This document shows positions 1-7,410 of a stretch of DNA of 40,705 nt, in pieces. Each line of letters starts with the position of its first letter. Position 1 is the stretch's first letter. The stretch is from Acidobacteriaceae bacterium (GTDB lineage Bacteria > Acidobacteriota > Terriglobia > Terriglobales > Acidobacteriaceae). The notes beneath the pieces are model-generated. The model worked only from the letters and a program-made list of their open reading frames with translations, was not told the origin of the DNA and did not search any database. Location of the stretch: NCBI GenBank assembly GCA_030038435.1, contig JASHOY010000406.1, positions 1 through 40,705 on the forward strand, in the 5' to 3' direction. Both the position numbers and the translations under genes were made by a program.

Positions 1-527
1 GCGCGGCGCTGGCTCAGGTCGTAGTTGTACTGCGCCGGACCGGCGGAATCGGTGCCGCCGGTGACTTCAAGGATGTAGTTATTCGCCGAGGAAAGCTGCG
101 AGGCGAAGCTGTCAAGATCGCTGCGGTCCTTGGCGGTGAGCAGAGCCTTGTTGAAGGCGAAGTGGACGGAGACGTCGGAGACCTGCTTGTAGTTGTCGAG
201 ATCTTTGACGACGCTGTCGAGCGTGTCCGCGCGATTCACTGCATTATTGGCGGAGGTTTGCGCGTTGCCGGCCTGCTCGCTGGCATTCTGCGCGTTCTGG
301 TTGGCAGAATCTGCGGAGCTCTGCGCCTTCTGAATTCCCGCCTGGGCTCTCTGGTCTACATCCTGAATCTTGCGGGAGTTGTCCGCTGTTTCGTTGTTCA
401 ACTGGCCTGCGTGCTGAATGATGGGCGCGGTCTGATTGCGCACATATTTCTTCGTAGCGCAGCCCGTCACGCCGGCGGCCACCAGGGCCGCTGACATCCA
501 AACATAGCCGAAGCGTCGCATAATCAT
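1..527 (-). CDS. OmpA-family peptidoglycan-associated lipoprotein, 3' end outside window
   Basis: The frame runs from ATG at 527 off the left edge, giving the first 175 residues. A GAGGAA ribosome-binding site lies about 8 nt upstream of the ATG. Residues 1-22 form a short signal peptide ending in a lipobox (VTGC), so Cys23 is the predicted lipidated residue; Ala follows it, which fits outer-membrane sorting. Residues about 35-105 are a Gln/Asn/Ala-rich helical linker with heptad-like spacing. From about residue 115 the OmpA C-terminal fold begins (VHFAFNKALLTAKDRSDLD, then ILEVTGGTDSAG, then YDLSQRR), the part that binds peptidoglycan. The expected role is tethering the outer membrane to the wall. 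The end of the OmpA domain is not visible, so total length and any C-terminal extension are unknown. This frame is well supported despite overlapping opposite-strand open frames. Confidence 0.85.
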   Translation of the reverse strand, partial: MIMRRFGYVWMSAALVAAGVTGCATKKYVRNQTAPIIQHAGQLNNETADNSRKIQDVDQRAQAGIQKAQSSADSANQNAQNASEQAGNAQTSANNAVNRADTLDSVVKDLDNYKQVSDVSVHFAFNKALLTAKDRSDLDSFASQLSSANNYILEVTGGTDSAGPAQYNYDLSQRR

Positions 528-868
528 GGTTTTTTCCTCATTTTCCGCCGCGCGAGACACTACACTTGGGGCTGGGCGGAAGTAGCCTTTCCCCTCGTAG
601 GTTGAATAAGCAACTCAGCTTCCACATGGAAGAGATTGAGTATGTTGCTGAAAAATAATCGGATCTACGCATCTGGGATCGGATTTGGCATCACAAATAC
701 CGTGTATTTTTTACCTTGATCCGGTAAGGTTTGCCCGGAGAAACGGCGAAAACGGGGTAAGCAGCCCCGCGCCGTCTTGCAGTCTCGAAGGCCCCTTCGG
801 CTCCCGTTATGCTAAGAAGAGCGTCACCGCTGTGCGGTTGCCGTGGCGGAAAGTTTTTTGGCTGCCCG
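528..868. other. Divergent intergenic region with a 41-nt stem-loop
   Basis: This stretch separates the lipoprotein gene (leftward) from uvrC (rightward) and should hold both promoters, but no convincing -35/-10 pair was found by eye. It contains the imperfect stem-loop at 609-649 and a small perfect GAAGG/CCTTC hairpin near 787-799. Short open frames here have neither a ribosome-binding site nor protein-like composition. Confidence 0.4.
609..649. other. Three-part imperfect stem-loop between divergent genes
   Basis: AGCAAC (609-614) pairs with GTTGCT (644-649), TCA (615-617) with TGA (637-639), and CTTCC (619-623) with GGAAG (628-632) around a four-base ACAT loop. That is 14 base pairs interrupted by small internal loops. 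It is not followed by a T-run on either strand, so it is not a classical terminator. It could be an operator or a structured leader of either neighbouring gene. Confidence 0.4.
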
Positions 869-2821
869 ATGGACCTCTACGAAAAGATACGCGCCCTTCC
901 GACCCAACCGGGCGTGTACCTCTACAAGGACGCAGAAGGTGAGGTCATCTATGTGGGGAAGGCCAAAAACCTTCGCTCGCGGGTGCGCTCGTACCTGCTG
1001 GAGGCATCGCAGGCCAACGCGAAAACCGGCTCGCTGATGCGCGAGGCCGCCGACCTCGATTACATCCTGGTGGCCAATGAGCACGAGGCGCTGGCTCTGG
1101 AAAACAACCTGATCAAGCAGCGCAAGCCGCGATTCAACATCCTGCTGCGCGACGACAAGACCTATCCGTATGTGAAGCTGACGCTGGCGGACCGGTATCC
1201 TAAGGTCTTTGTGACCCGGCGTCTGCGCAAGGACGGGGCGGCGTACTATGGACCCTACTTTCCGGGGAATCTGGCTTACCGCGTCGCTGAACTGATTCAC
1301 CGCAGTTTTCTGCTGCCGAGCTGCAAGGTGGATTTGTCCCGATATCATCCGCGCGCATGCCTGCAGTTCTACATTCACCGCTGCCTGGGCCCATGCGTGG
1401 AGGGACTGACCACGCCAGAGATTTACCAGCAAGCGGTTCGCGATGCGCAGCTTTTTCTGGAAGGACGGCATGCCGAGCTGGAAAGAACTCTGGCGGCACG
1501 CATGACAGCCGCGGCGGAAGCAGAGCAGTTTGAGGCGGCGGCGCGGCTACGCGACCAGCTCTCGACGGTGCGGCAGTTGCAGGAGAAACAACGCATCGCA
1601 ACCGCGGAACAAGATGATGACGCGGACGTTTTCGGGTATCACTTCGAGGAGGGCGCGCTGGCCGTGAACCTCTTCCACATGCGCAACGGAAAGATTGTGG
1701 ACCGGAGAGAATTCTTCTGGGAGGACTTGCCGGAGGAGTGGCTGGTGAACGGTGATCATGGCCCAGGGATCAAGGATCAAGTACAGGATCAAGGACCCGG
1801 GAGAAAAGATCAGGAGTCAGAAATCAGCGGCCCCGGCTCCCGACAGGAACCAGGGCGTGGGAGCGAGTTCAGCGCTGGTGAGGTGTTCAGCGCGCTGTTG
1901 AAGCAGCTCTATATCGATCAGCAGTATGTGCCGCGGTCGGTGCTGGTGCCCGCGGATTTCGATGATCGCGAGTCATTAGCAGCGATGCTCAGCGAGCGCA
2001 TGGTGCATCGCATCGAGATTGCGGTGCCGCAGCGCGGTGAAAAGCGGTCGCTGGTGGATCTGGCGGCACAGAACGCGAAGCAGTCTTACACCCAGCGATT
2101 CAGGGTGCTGGAGCCATCGCGGAAAGCTGTTCAGGAAGCGCTGGCCGATGCCCTGATGCTGCCGGAGTTGCCGCGGCGGATTGAATGTTTCGACATTTCG
2201 CACATTCAGGGTGCGGAGACGGTGGCTTCGCTGGTGGTTTGGGAAGACGGGAAGATGAACAAGTCGGCTTACCGCAAGTTCAAGATTGCAACGGTGGACG
2301 GCGTAGACGATTTTGCCTCGATGCGCGAAGTGGTGGAACGGCGCTACCGCAGGCTGAAGGATGAAGGACAGGCGATGCCTTCGCTGGTGCTGATTGACGG
2401 CGGCCTGGGACAACTGCACGCGGCCGCGGAGGCGCTGGAGAAGCTGGGATTCACTACGCAACCGCTGGCCGCGATCGCCAAGCGCGAAGAGGTGGTTTAC
2501 GTATACGGCAACGAAGAGGAGCCGGTGGTGCTGGACCGGCGCTCGCCGGTGTTGCACCTGGTGCAGATGATTCGCGACGAGAGTCATCGCTTTGCGATCG
2601 GCTATCACCGGCAGCGGCGCGCGATGCGCGATCGCAGCTCGGAGCTGCTGGAGATACCGGGAGTTGGGCCGCAGACGCGGCAACGGCTGCTGACCCACTT
2701 CGGCAGCCTGCGCGATGTGCAGCAGGCGACTGCGGAGTCGCTGGCCGCGGTGGTGCCAGCCAAGACCGCAGAGACGATCTGGCGGCATTTTCACGCAGCG
2801 AGAGCGGCGATTGGACAGTGA
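869..2821 (+). CDS. uvrC: Excinuclease ABC subunit C (UvrC)
   Basis: UvrC makes the 3' and 5' incisions around DNA lesions during nucleotide excision repair, with UvrA and UvrB. The 650-residue product has the full family layout: GIY-YIG nuclease at residues 15-100 (GVYLY, then IYVGKAK), UVR motif near 204-240, RNase-H-like endonuclease domain with FDISHIQG (Asp442) and VLIDGGLGQL (Asp near 509), and C-terminal helix-hairpin-helix at about 593-640 (EIPGVGPQTRQRLL). The start at 869 (MDLYEKIRALP) fits the family; an in-frame ATG at 809 would add 20 Cys/Gly/Arg-rich residues with no family likeness. Upstream ribosome-binding sequence is weak (GGCGGAAAG, long spacing). Residues about 295-335, between the UVR and RNase-H parts, are a low-complexity Gly/Asp/Gln/Pro insertion encoded by GGATCAAG repeats. 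The gene appears monocistronic. Confidence 0.96.
   Translation: MDLYEKIRALPTQPGVYLYKDAEGEVIYVGKAKNLRSRVRSYLLEASQANAKTGSLMREAADLDYILVANEHEALALENNLIKQRKPRFNILLRDDKTYPYVKLTLADRYPKVFVTRRLRKDGAAYYGPYFPGNLAYRVAELIHRSFLLPSCKVDLSRYHPRACLQFYIHRCLGPCVEGLTTPEIYQQAVRDAQLFLEGRHAELERTLAARMTAAAEAEQFEAAARLRDQLSTVRQLQEKQRIATAEQDDDADVFGYHFEEGALAVNLFHMRNGKIVDRREFFWEDLPEEWLVNGDHGPGIKDQVQDQGPGRKDQESEISGPGSRQEPGRGSEFSAGEVFSALLKQLYIDQQYVPRSVLVPADFDDRESLAAMLSERMVHRIEIAVPQRGEKRSLVDLAAQNAKQSYTQRFRVLEPSRKAVQEALADALMLPELPRRIECFDISHIQGAETVASLVVWEDGKMNKSAYRKFKIATVDGVDDFASMREVVERRYRRLKDEGQAMPSLVLIDGGLGQLHAAAEALEKLGFTTQPLAAIAKREEVVYVYGNEEEPVVLDRRSPVLHLVQMIRDESHRFAIGYHRQRRAMRDRSSELLEIPGVGPQTRQRLLTHFGSLRDVQQATAESLAAVVPAKTAETIWRHFHAARAAIGQ
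1767..1827 (+). repeat. GGATCAAG-type repeats inside uvrC
   Basis: The octamer GGATCAAG occurs at 1767-1774, 1774-1781 and 1786-1793, followed by degenerate GATCAG/GTCAG/ATCAG units to about 1827. The tract stays in frame and encodes the low-complexity linker of UvrC. Its units resemble the GATCAG/GGGGTCA repeat between icd and mdh. Confidence 0.6.
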
Positions 2822-2894
2822 GCGGCGGTTGCGGCTGTGGCGAGCAGCACAGTTTCGCATTCGAAGAATCGAAAGGCCCACGGTGCGACAGCCG

Positions 2895-3332
2895 TCAAGC
2901 GGTTTTTTGTAACTCGTGATCGCGGACGGCGATCATCCGGCTGCAGGCCGGGCAGGCGAAGTCCTGGGTGTGGTTGACGATGCTGGCTATGCGGGTGCCG
3001 CACCATGGGCACTTGCCGTTAAGCTCGTTAAGGCCGAGCACGGAGCCGAGCAACGGAGCGAAGATGCCCAGGATGATCAGGGGAATTCCAACGAAAATGC
3101 CAATGCCGGTTATGGTGAGCATGGTGCCGACAATGAGGCAGACCGGAGCGACGACGACTCCGAAGAATAGACCGCCGAAGGCGTTGCGGATGGGGTAGCG
3201 CTCGTGCTTCCTGGGCTCAGAGACGGCGTGGACTGCACCGGGGTTCACGGCCGAGCAGTGAGGACAATAGCTCCAATGCGGATCGAGCGCGGTGGCGCAT
3301 TTCGGGCATTGCGTGAGCATAGTTTCAGTCAT
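2895..3332 (-). CDS. Double zinc-ribbon membrane protein of unknown function
   Basis: The 145-residue product starts at 3332, where an AAAGGAG site lies 11 nt upstream; an ATG at 3320 is too far from it. Two Cys pairs near the N-terminus (C9, C12, C23, C26; CPKC and CPHC) form a zinc ribbon of the type used in many small bacterial scaffolding or sensing proteins. Residues about 50-95 hold two hydrophobic, Gly-rich segments (GGLFFGVVVAPVCLIVG and GIGIFVGIPLIILGIFAPLLG) that should span the inner membrane. A second ribbon follows (C108, C111, C127, C130; CPWC and CPAC). Both ribbons are therefore probably cytoplasmic, joined by a membrane hairpin. It converges on uvrC with a 73-nt gap. No enzymatic motif is seen and no function is proposed. 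Confidence 0.8.
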   Translation of the reverse strand: MTETMLTQCPKCATALDPHWSYCPHCSAVNPGAVHAVSEPRKHERYPIRNAFGGLFFGVVVAPVCLIVGTMLTITGIGIFVGIPLIILGIFAPLLGSVLGLNELNGKCPWCGTRIASIVNHTQDFACPACSRMIAVRDHELQKTA

Positions 3333-3441
3333 GGAATCAGCCGCTCCTTTCGAGCACATGCGGACCGGGCGCGGCATTCGGGGGTACGGGAGGGCTGGCT
3401 ACGGTGACGGCCGGTGACCGGATGGTGAGGCCGGCGGATTC

Positions 3442-3487
3442 GCTTCCCGGTCCCCAATCCGGCGAAACGGATTGGGGGCCGGGGAGC
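3442..3487. repeat. Long hairpin, 20-bp stem
   Basis: Left arm 3442-3461 pairs with right arm 3468-3487 around the six-base loop GCGAAA (3462-3467). The inner ten pairs (CCCCAATCCG/CGGATTGGGG) are perfect; two pairs farther out (3451-3478 and 3445-3484) are G-T. There is no T-run after either side, which argues against a simple terminator. It could be a REP-like element or a structured RNA. Confidence 0.75.
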
Positions 3488-3758
3488 ACCGCACATGGAC
3501 AACAGCCGGTCAATGACTCGAAACCGGGGCCGAACCAGGAGCTCGCGAGCCGCCGTTGTGCCGGGCCCTGGATCGTCTACGGTTTGAGTATGGCCGTGGT
3601 GTGGGCGCGAGTCTGTGATTGGAATCACGCGGTGCGGACGAGCCGGGTTGGAGCAGAGGCGCCCGTTTCCGGTGATGAGGCGGCTCGCCATCTCGTCGAC
3701 ACGGCGCCGGTTCGTACCCTCTGAATTCACCCACCCCCCGGGGGGGGTGAAAAAACGC

Positions 3759-3854
3759 AAGTGTATGAAAACAATATGGTTATTAATCTTACTGGCTGCA
3801 AGTGTATGAAAATAAATGAGTTATTTTTTAAGTGTATGAAAATAAATGAGTTAT
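3759..3854. repeat. Three AT-rich 25-nt direct repeats
   Basis: Copies at 3800-3824 and 3830-3854 are identical over 25 nt and start 30 bp apart. A diverged copy at 3759-3783 matches 20 of 25 positions and starts 41 bp earlier. Each begins AAGTGTATGAAAA and ends GTTAT. The block is strongly AT-rich against GC-rich surroundings and directly abuts the hairpin run starting at 3864. Confidence 0.8.
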
Positions 3855-3863
3855 ATGAATTAT

Positions 3864-4134
3864 CCACCGCCTAACAGGCGGTGGCTTCGGGTTACGGCTG
3901 GAAGCCGGATTGATCGGCCATGCGGCCGATGACTTGGGCATCGCAGCCGAATCGCGGCGCCCGGAGGTGTTCGGGGTATTCACCCAGGGCTTCGCTGCGC
4001 TGCGCCCTGGGCTATTTTCGTACCGCCCCTTGCGGGGCCTGAATACCAGATCTAGCGAATCGATTGCTATTGCACAACCCACAAAATGGATTCTTCGCCT
4101 GAAGGCGAGGCGTTTACCGATCCCCTATCGGGGA
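3864..4134. repeat. Array of six compact hairpins (REP-like)
   Basis: Perfect inverted repeats occur at 3864-3884 (CCACCGCC, 5-nt loop), 3913-3930 (ATCGGCC, 4-nt loop), 3983-4011 (CCCAGGGC, 13-nt loop), 4025-4038 (GCCCC, 4-nt loop), 4095-4108 (TCGCC, 4-nt loop) and 4121-4134 (TCCCC, 4-nt loop). Six stems in 271 bp, mostly with four- or five-base loops, is far above chance. The form recalls repetitive extragenic palindromes mobilised by RAYT-type transposases, but no such gene is in the window. Confidence 0.65.
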
Positions 4135-4371
4135 CTCTAGAAAATCGGATTTCGGGCCTGTTTGTTCCGAGGAGAAATGACTCTTGATTCCAAGTATAGC
4201 GATTTGCGCGGAATTGTCGGCAAAGGGCAGGGGAAATTGTTCATTTGCAGAATGAAGCACTTACACGAGAATCCGGGAGGGCGGCACTTGACAAGGCTGG
4301 GGTGGCCCCTTGCGTGAGAGAGTTTCGAAGTTGACAGCCCGGAGGGAACGGAATGTCTGAGCCGGTGGCGC

Positions 4372-4401
4372 GGGCTGAAGGAAACGCAGGTCCTTCAGCC
4401 C
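4372..4401. repeat. Perfect 10-bp stem hairpin
   Basis: GGGCTGAAGG (4372-4381) and CCTTCAGCCC (4392-4401) are exact inverted repeats around a 10-nt loop. It lies 84 nt beyond the stop codon of the methyltransferase-like gene ending at 4485, so on the minus strand it could form at the 3' end of that transcript. There is no clear T-run after it. It may equally be one more REP-like element of this region. Confidence 0.6.
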
Positions 4402-4484
4402 CTTGCACTACGCTTTCTGGTTCAGGATGGACACGGCGGAGTTTGGGTGGTGCGGGGTGGTTGCGCGGCGATTGCCGGAAGCAA

Positions 4485-5057
4485 TCATAAGAGGTAAGGC
4501 ACAAGGGCCGAAGTGCGACGAGCGTAGGCGACATAGGTCTCGCCAAACTGGGAACGCATCCACTTCTCCTCCATGCGGAGCTTGGCCCAGAGGACGAGAA
4601 AGATCAGGGCAAAAGCGATGAACCCGCGAACCAGCGAGAGGGCTATCGCGGTGCCAAGAAGTCCAAAGAGCAAGCCGGTGTAGATGGGATGACGGATGGC
4701 GGCGTAAGGACCGGTGGTGATGAGCTCGTGATCCTGCTTAATGGTCACCGAGCGGCTCCAGTTTCTGCCCAGATGCTCGCGCGCCCAGACAGCGAAGAGA
4801 ATTCCGGCGACGGTGACCGCGACTCCTAGCCAGAAGGGCCATAAACCCACGGGCCAGAGTTCCAGGTTGAGCCAGGGGAGGGGGATCTTACCGGTCGAAA
4901 AGAGGATGATGGCGATGAGGAACACCAGGACGCGCAGAACGCGTGAGGCGGCGGGCTCAAGCCGCTGGGTGGTTTTGGCATCGATCGCTTTGATCTGCCA
5001 ATAGAGGAAAAAGGAAAGCCAGATGGCAGGGAAGAAAAATCTGTAGAACCAGATCAT
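4485..5057 (-). CDS. Isoprenylcysteine carboxyl methyltransferase (ICMT/PEMT-like) membrane protein
   Basis: The 190-residue product has about five hydrophobic segments and the ICMT/PEMT signature in its C-terminal half: GRNWS, HELITTGPYAAIRHPIYTG, then EEKWMRSQFGETYVAYARRT. In this family the conserved Gly-Pro-Tyr...Arg-His-Pro motif and the downstream Glu pair bind S-adenosylmethionine, and the enzyme methylates a lipid-borne or membrane-facing acceptor. Bacterial substrates are largely unknown. The start at 5057 is chosen because GGAGG sits 7 nt upstream; the ATG at 5063 is only one base from that site. It stands alone, with no operon partner on the same strand nearby. Family assignment is firm, exact substrate is not. 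Confidence 0.85.
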   Translation of the reverse strand: MIWFYRFFFPAIWLSFFLYWQIKAIDAKTTQRLEPAASRVLRVLVFLIAIILFSTGKIPLPWLNLELWPVGLWPFWLGVAVTVAGILFAVWAREHLGRNWSRSVTIKQDHELITTGPYAAIRHPIYTGLLFGLLGTAIALSLVRGFIAFALIFLVLWAKLRMEEKWMRSQFGETYVAYARRTSALVPYLL

Positions 5058-5259
5058 TGGCATACCTCCGAGGTGCAGATAGTGTTTACGCACACTGGCG
5101 GTAAAAGTTGCAGGGCGACCGGAGCCGGGCCGGCCGGTGTTTTCCAACGGCGGCGCGATATCCAGAGTACTTGCACAGCAAGGATAACCGTCAAGCTGTA
5201 CTGAGACGCGGGGAGGGATACGGATTTTTGGCGGCTGGTTTTTGAATCCGGGGGAATCG

Positions 5260-7410
5260 TCAGGCCGGGTTTGGGCTGCCTTCGTCCATGCTGAGGGTCA
5301 AGGTGGCGGAGTGGCGCACAGGGTCCGTACGCAGGCCCACAATCGCACCGAACCGGGTGTATCCCTTGGCCGCGTAGAGCTTCTTGAGGCGGTCAAGTCC
5401 GCTGGCGATTTCAGTGGAGTTGAAGATGTCACCGGGGTGGATGGGGAACTGCTGCAGGATCTGCTTCTGCGAAAAGACGCGCGCGCCATGGACCACGATT
5501 CCGGCGATGGTGTATTGCGCGCCGGCGGACACGTTGGCGGAGACGTCGACGGGAAGATCGGGCGGCACTGCCTGCAGGCGGGAAAGATTCTGAACCTCGA
5601 CGCGGGAGGTGATGTAGCCACGGGCGCGCAGTTGCTGGCGAATGAGCGGGGCCAGACTCGCCGCGGGATAGCTATGACCCTCGATGGCGCGAACAACCGC
5701 GAGCCGCTCGGCTTCAGGCAGGTCAGTGGAGACCAGGGTCAGCTTGCGCACCTGGATGCGGGTGTCAGGCGATTGCGTTGCGCTCGGCTGCTTCAAAGTG
5801 CTGAAAGGTGAGGCGGAACCCTGCCCGGCGGTTGGCGAGGGCCAGGGTGAGCGGAGCCGATAGTCTCCGCAGCCGCATTCGTCCACGAAATGAAAATCGA
5901 TGTCGGTCCGGGTAACGACAGGCCCGGCCTCATATCCGGAGGCGTCCGGATTCTTCACCGCCGAAGCTTGCAGGCGAATGGAGCGGTAGCGCCACACTTC
6001 GAAGGGCCGGGACGAACTGCCATCTGAAGGGTGCGAATCGATGGAGTCGGGCGGGCCGAAGACGATATAGACGTGGCCGCGATCGGTCGCCCATCCGTGC
6101 GCGTCCTTCACGGCGAAATGCTTGTTGGCGTAGGCGATGCGGCGGTAATGCTCCTGCCTGTAGGTGTTCACGGGGCTGCCGGGATTGGGATTGCGACGCT
6201 GCCAGAACTGGCGAATGAATTCATCGCGTTCCTGACCGGTTTTGAGACGCAGGAAGACCTGCTTCTCTTCGGGCGTGATGATCCAGCGAACATCCTGGTT
6301 GAGCCATTGCGCGTAGGCGGGAAGGAGTTGGGCGGCGCTGGGTGTTTGGGAATAGGAGCCAGGGGCAGACGTTGCCGATTGCGCGCGGGCCGCTCCGAGG
6401 GCGGCCAGACCGGCAGCGGCGCCGGCGAGGAGCAGCAGGGTTAGGGCTGCCGTGCGCGGAAAGACGGTGGCCTGATTGACTCCAAGGACGCGCGCGATTC
6501 TGGTCTTGAGGGCGCCTCCATTGGCGGCGAAGGCTCCAGCGGGATCGGGATGGCGCCTTTCTTCAAGCGCGCTCAAGGCCCTGGCGTAAGCGAGGCGGTC
6601 GCCGCAGATGGCGATGGCAAGGTCGTCACAGCAGTGCTCGCGCTCACGGCGGATGCGGCTGGACACCCACCAGACGGCAGGGTGATAGAAGAGCACGGTT
6701 TCAAGGACAGACTGGACGAGATTGACCAGGTAATCGTGGCGGCGGATGTGCGCCAGCTCGTGGGCAAGAATGGCTTCGATCTGCGCAGTTGAGAGGCCGG
6801 TGACGCAGCCAAGGGGAATGAGGATGACGGGGCGGAGCCATCCGATCACCGTGGGCGCCTGCACACGGGTGGAATGGAGCAGCCTGATGGTTCGCTCGAT
6901 TCCCAGCCGGATGCGAAGCGCGCGTAGCATCGTTTCGAGGGCGCCAGGCGCGGGTTCGACGGCAAGGGACTGCAGCTTGCGCGTGGCCATGAGGCCGAGA
7001 TTGAGCCGGCACACAAGAAGCAGAATGCCGACGAGCCAGAGGCCAATGACTGCCGGAAGAAGCCGGTTGAGAGCTCTTTCACAGCGAACCGGCCACGGGG
7101 TGGCGGGTGGTTGCAGGTCACCACCCGGCACGAGGCCGGCGTTGGCGGCGGAGAGAGCCGCGGTGAGGCGATCTGATTGCGGCTGGGCACGCGCGGCCAG
7201 CACCGCAAAGGTGATGAGGGGCAGAGCGAGCATCAACGCCATGGCGGCGCAGGCGGCGGCATAACGCAGGCGCGAGGCTCGTGAAGGCAGCAGACCGAGC
7301 ACACAGGCGAGCAGCAGCGCCACGATGGCGCCCTGCCAGATGAAATGAAGGAGAGCCCAGCCGAGAGCATGCACCAGCGGATGTGCGGAAAGTTGTGTGA
7401 GGGCAGTCAT
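5260..7410 (-). CDS. BlaR1-type M56 metallopeptidase fused to GWxTD and POTRA-like domains
   Basis: The 716-residue product joins three parts. Residues 1-320 are an M56 (BlaR1/MecR1) membrane peptidase: several N-terminal membrane helices, zinc motif HELAH at 217-221, downstream EREHCCDD, and a further helix near 320-345. M56 proteins are membrane sensors that trigger removal of BlaI-type repressors. Residues about 365-480 are a GWxTD domain (GWATD at 439-443, then RGHVYIVFGPPD), common in Acidobacteria and Bacteroidetes. Residues about 560-716 look like a POTRA or surface-antigen repeat (IAGIVVHGARVFSQKQIL...GDIFNSTEIASGLDRLKKLY). No penicillin-binding sensor domain of BlaR1 is present, so the signal may not be a beta-lactam. 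It overlaps the BlaI-type gene by 4 bp, so the two are co-transcribed. The POTRA call rests on pattern only. Confidence 0.85.
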   Translation of the reverse strand: MTALTQLSAHPLVHALGWALLHFIWQGAIVALLLACVLGLLPSRASRLRYAAACAAMALMLALPLITFAVLAARAQPQSDRLTAALSAANAGLVPGGDLQPPATPWPVRCERALNRLLPAVIGLWLVGILLLVCRLNLGLMATRKLQSLAVEPAPGALETMLRALRIRLGIERTIRLLHSTRVQAPTVIGWLRPVILIPLGCVTGLSTAQIEAILAHELAHIRRHDYLVNLVQSVLETVLFYHPAVWWVSSRIRREREHCCDDLAIAICGDRLAYARALSALEERRHPDPAGAFAANGGALKTRIARVLGVNQATVFPRTAALTLLLLAGAAAGLAALGAARAQSATSAPGSYSQTPSAAQLLPAYAQWLNQDVRWIITPEEKQVFLRLKTGQERDEFIRQFWQRRNPNPGSPVNTYRQEHYRRIAYANKHFAVKDAHGWATDRGHVYIVFGPPDSIDSHPSDGSSSRPFEVWRYRSIRLQASAVKNPDASGYEAGPVVTRTDIDFHFVDECGCGDYRLRSPWPSPTAGQGSASPFSTLKQPSATQSPDTRIQVRKLTLVSTDLPEAERLAVVRAIEGHSYPAASLAPLIRQQLRARGYITSRVEVQNLSRLQAVPPDLPVDVSANVSAGAQYTIAGIVVHGARVFSQKQILQQFPIHPGDIFNSTEIASGLDRLKKLYAAKGYTRFGAIVGLRTDPVRHSATLTLSMDEGSPNPA

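Larger units (their letters stand above)
3333..4484. other. 1.15-kb gene-free region rich in palindromes and direct repeats
   Basis: No frame here has a ribosome-binding site together with protein-like composition; the longer open frames on both strands are Arg/Pro-rich and are broken across the hairpins. The stretch instead holds a 20-bp stem hairpin (3442-3487), a C6/G8 palindrome (3734-3747), three copies of an AT-rich 25-mer (3759-3854), a run of six compact hairpins (3864-4134), and a 10-bp stem hairpin (4372-4401). It looks like an accumulation site for REP-like elements. No transposase gene is present. Confidence 0.7.

Noticed and set aside
3404-3724. 106-codon open frame in the repeat-rich region
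   Set aside because: No ribosome-binding site, Arg/Pro/Gly-rich composition, and it is read through a 20-bp stem; the opposite strand has an equally long frame, as expected in GC-rich noncoding DNA.
3734-3747. C6/G8 palindrome as a terminator
   Set aside because: The A/T run is on the wrong side for either strand, so it is not a rho-independent terminator.
3759-3854. CRISPR array
   Set aside because: Only three copies, spacers of 5 and 16 nt, and no cas genes.
3910-4140. 76-codon open frame over the six-hairpin block
   Set aside because: Its apparent sequence is just the translation of palindromes, with no ribosome-binding site.
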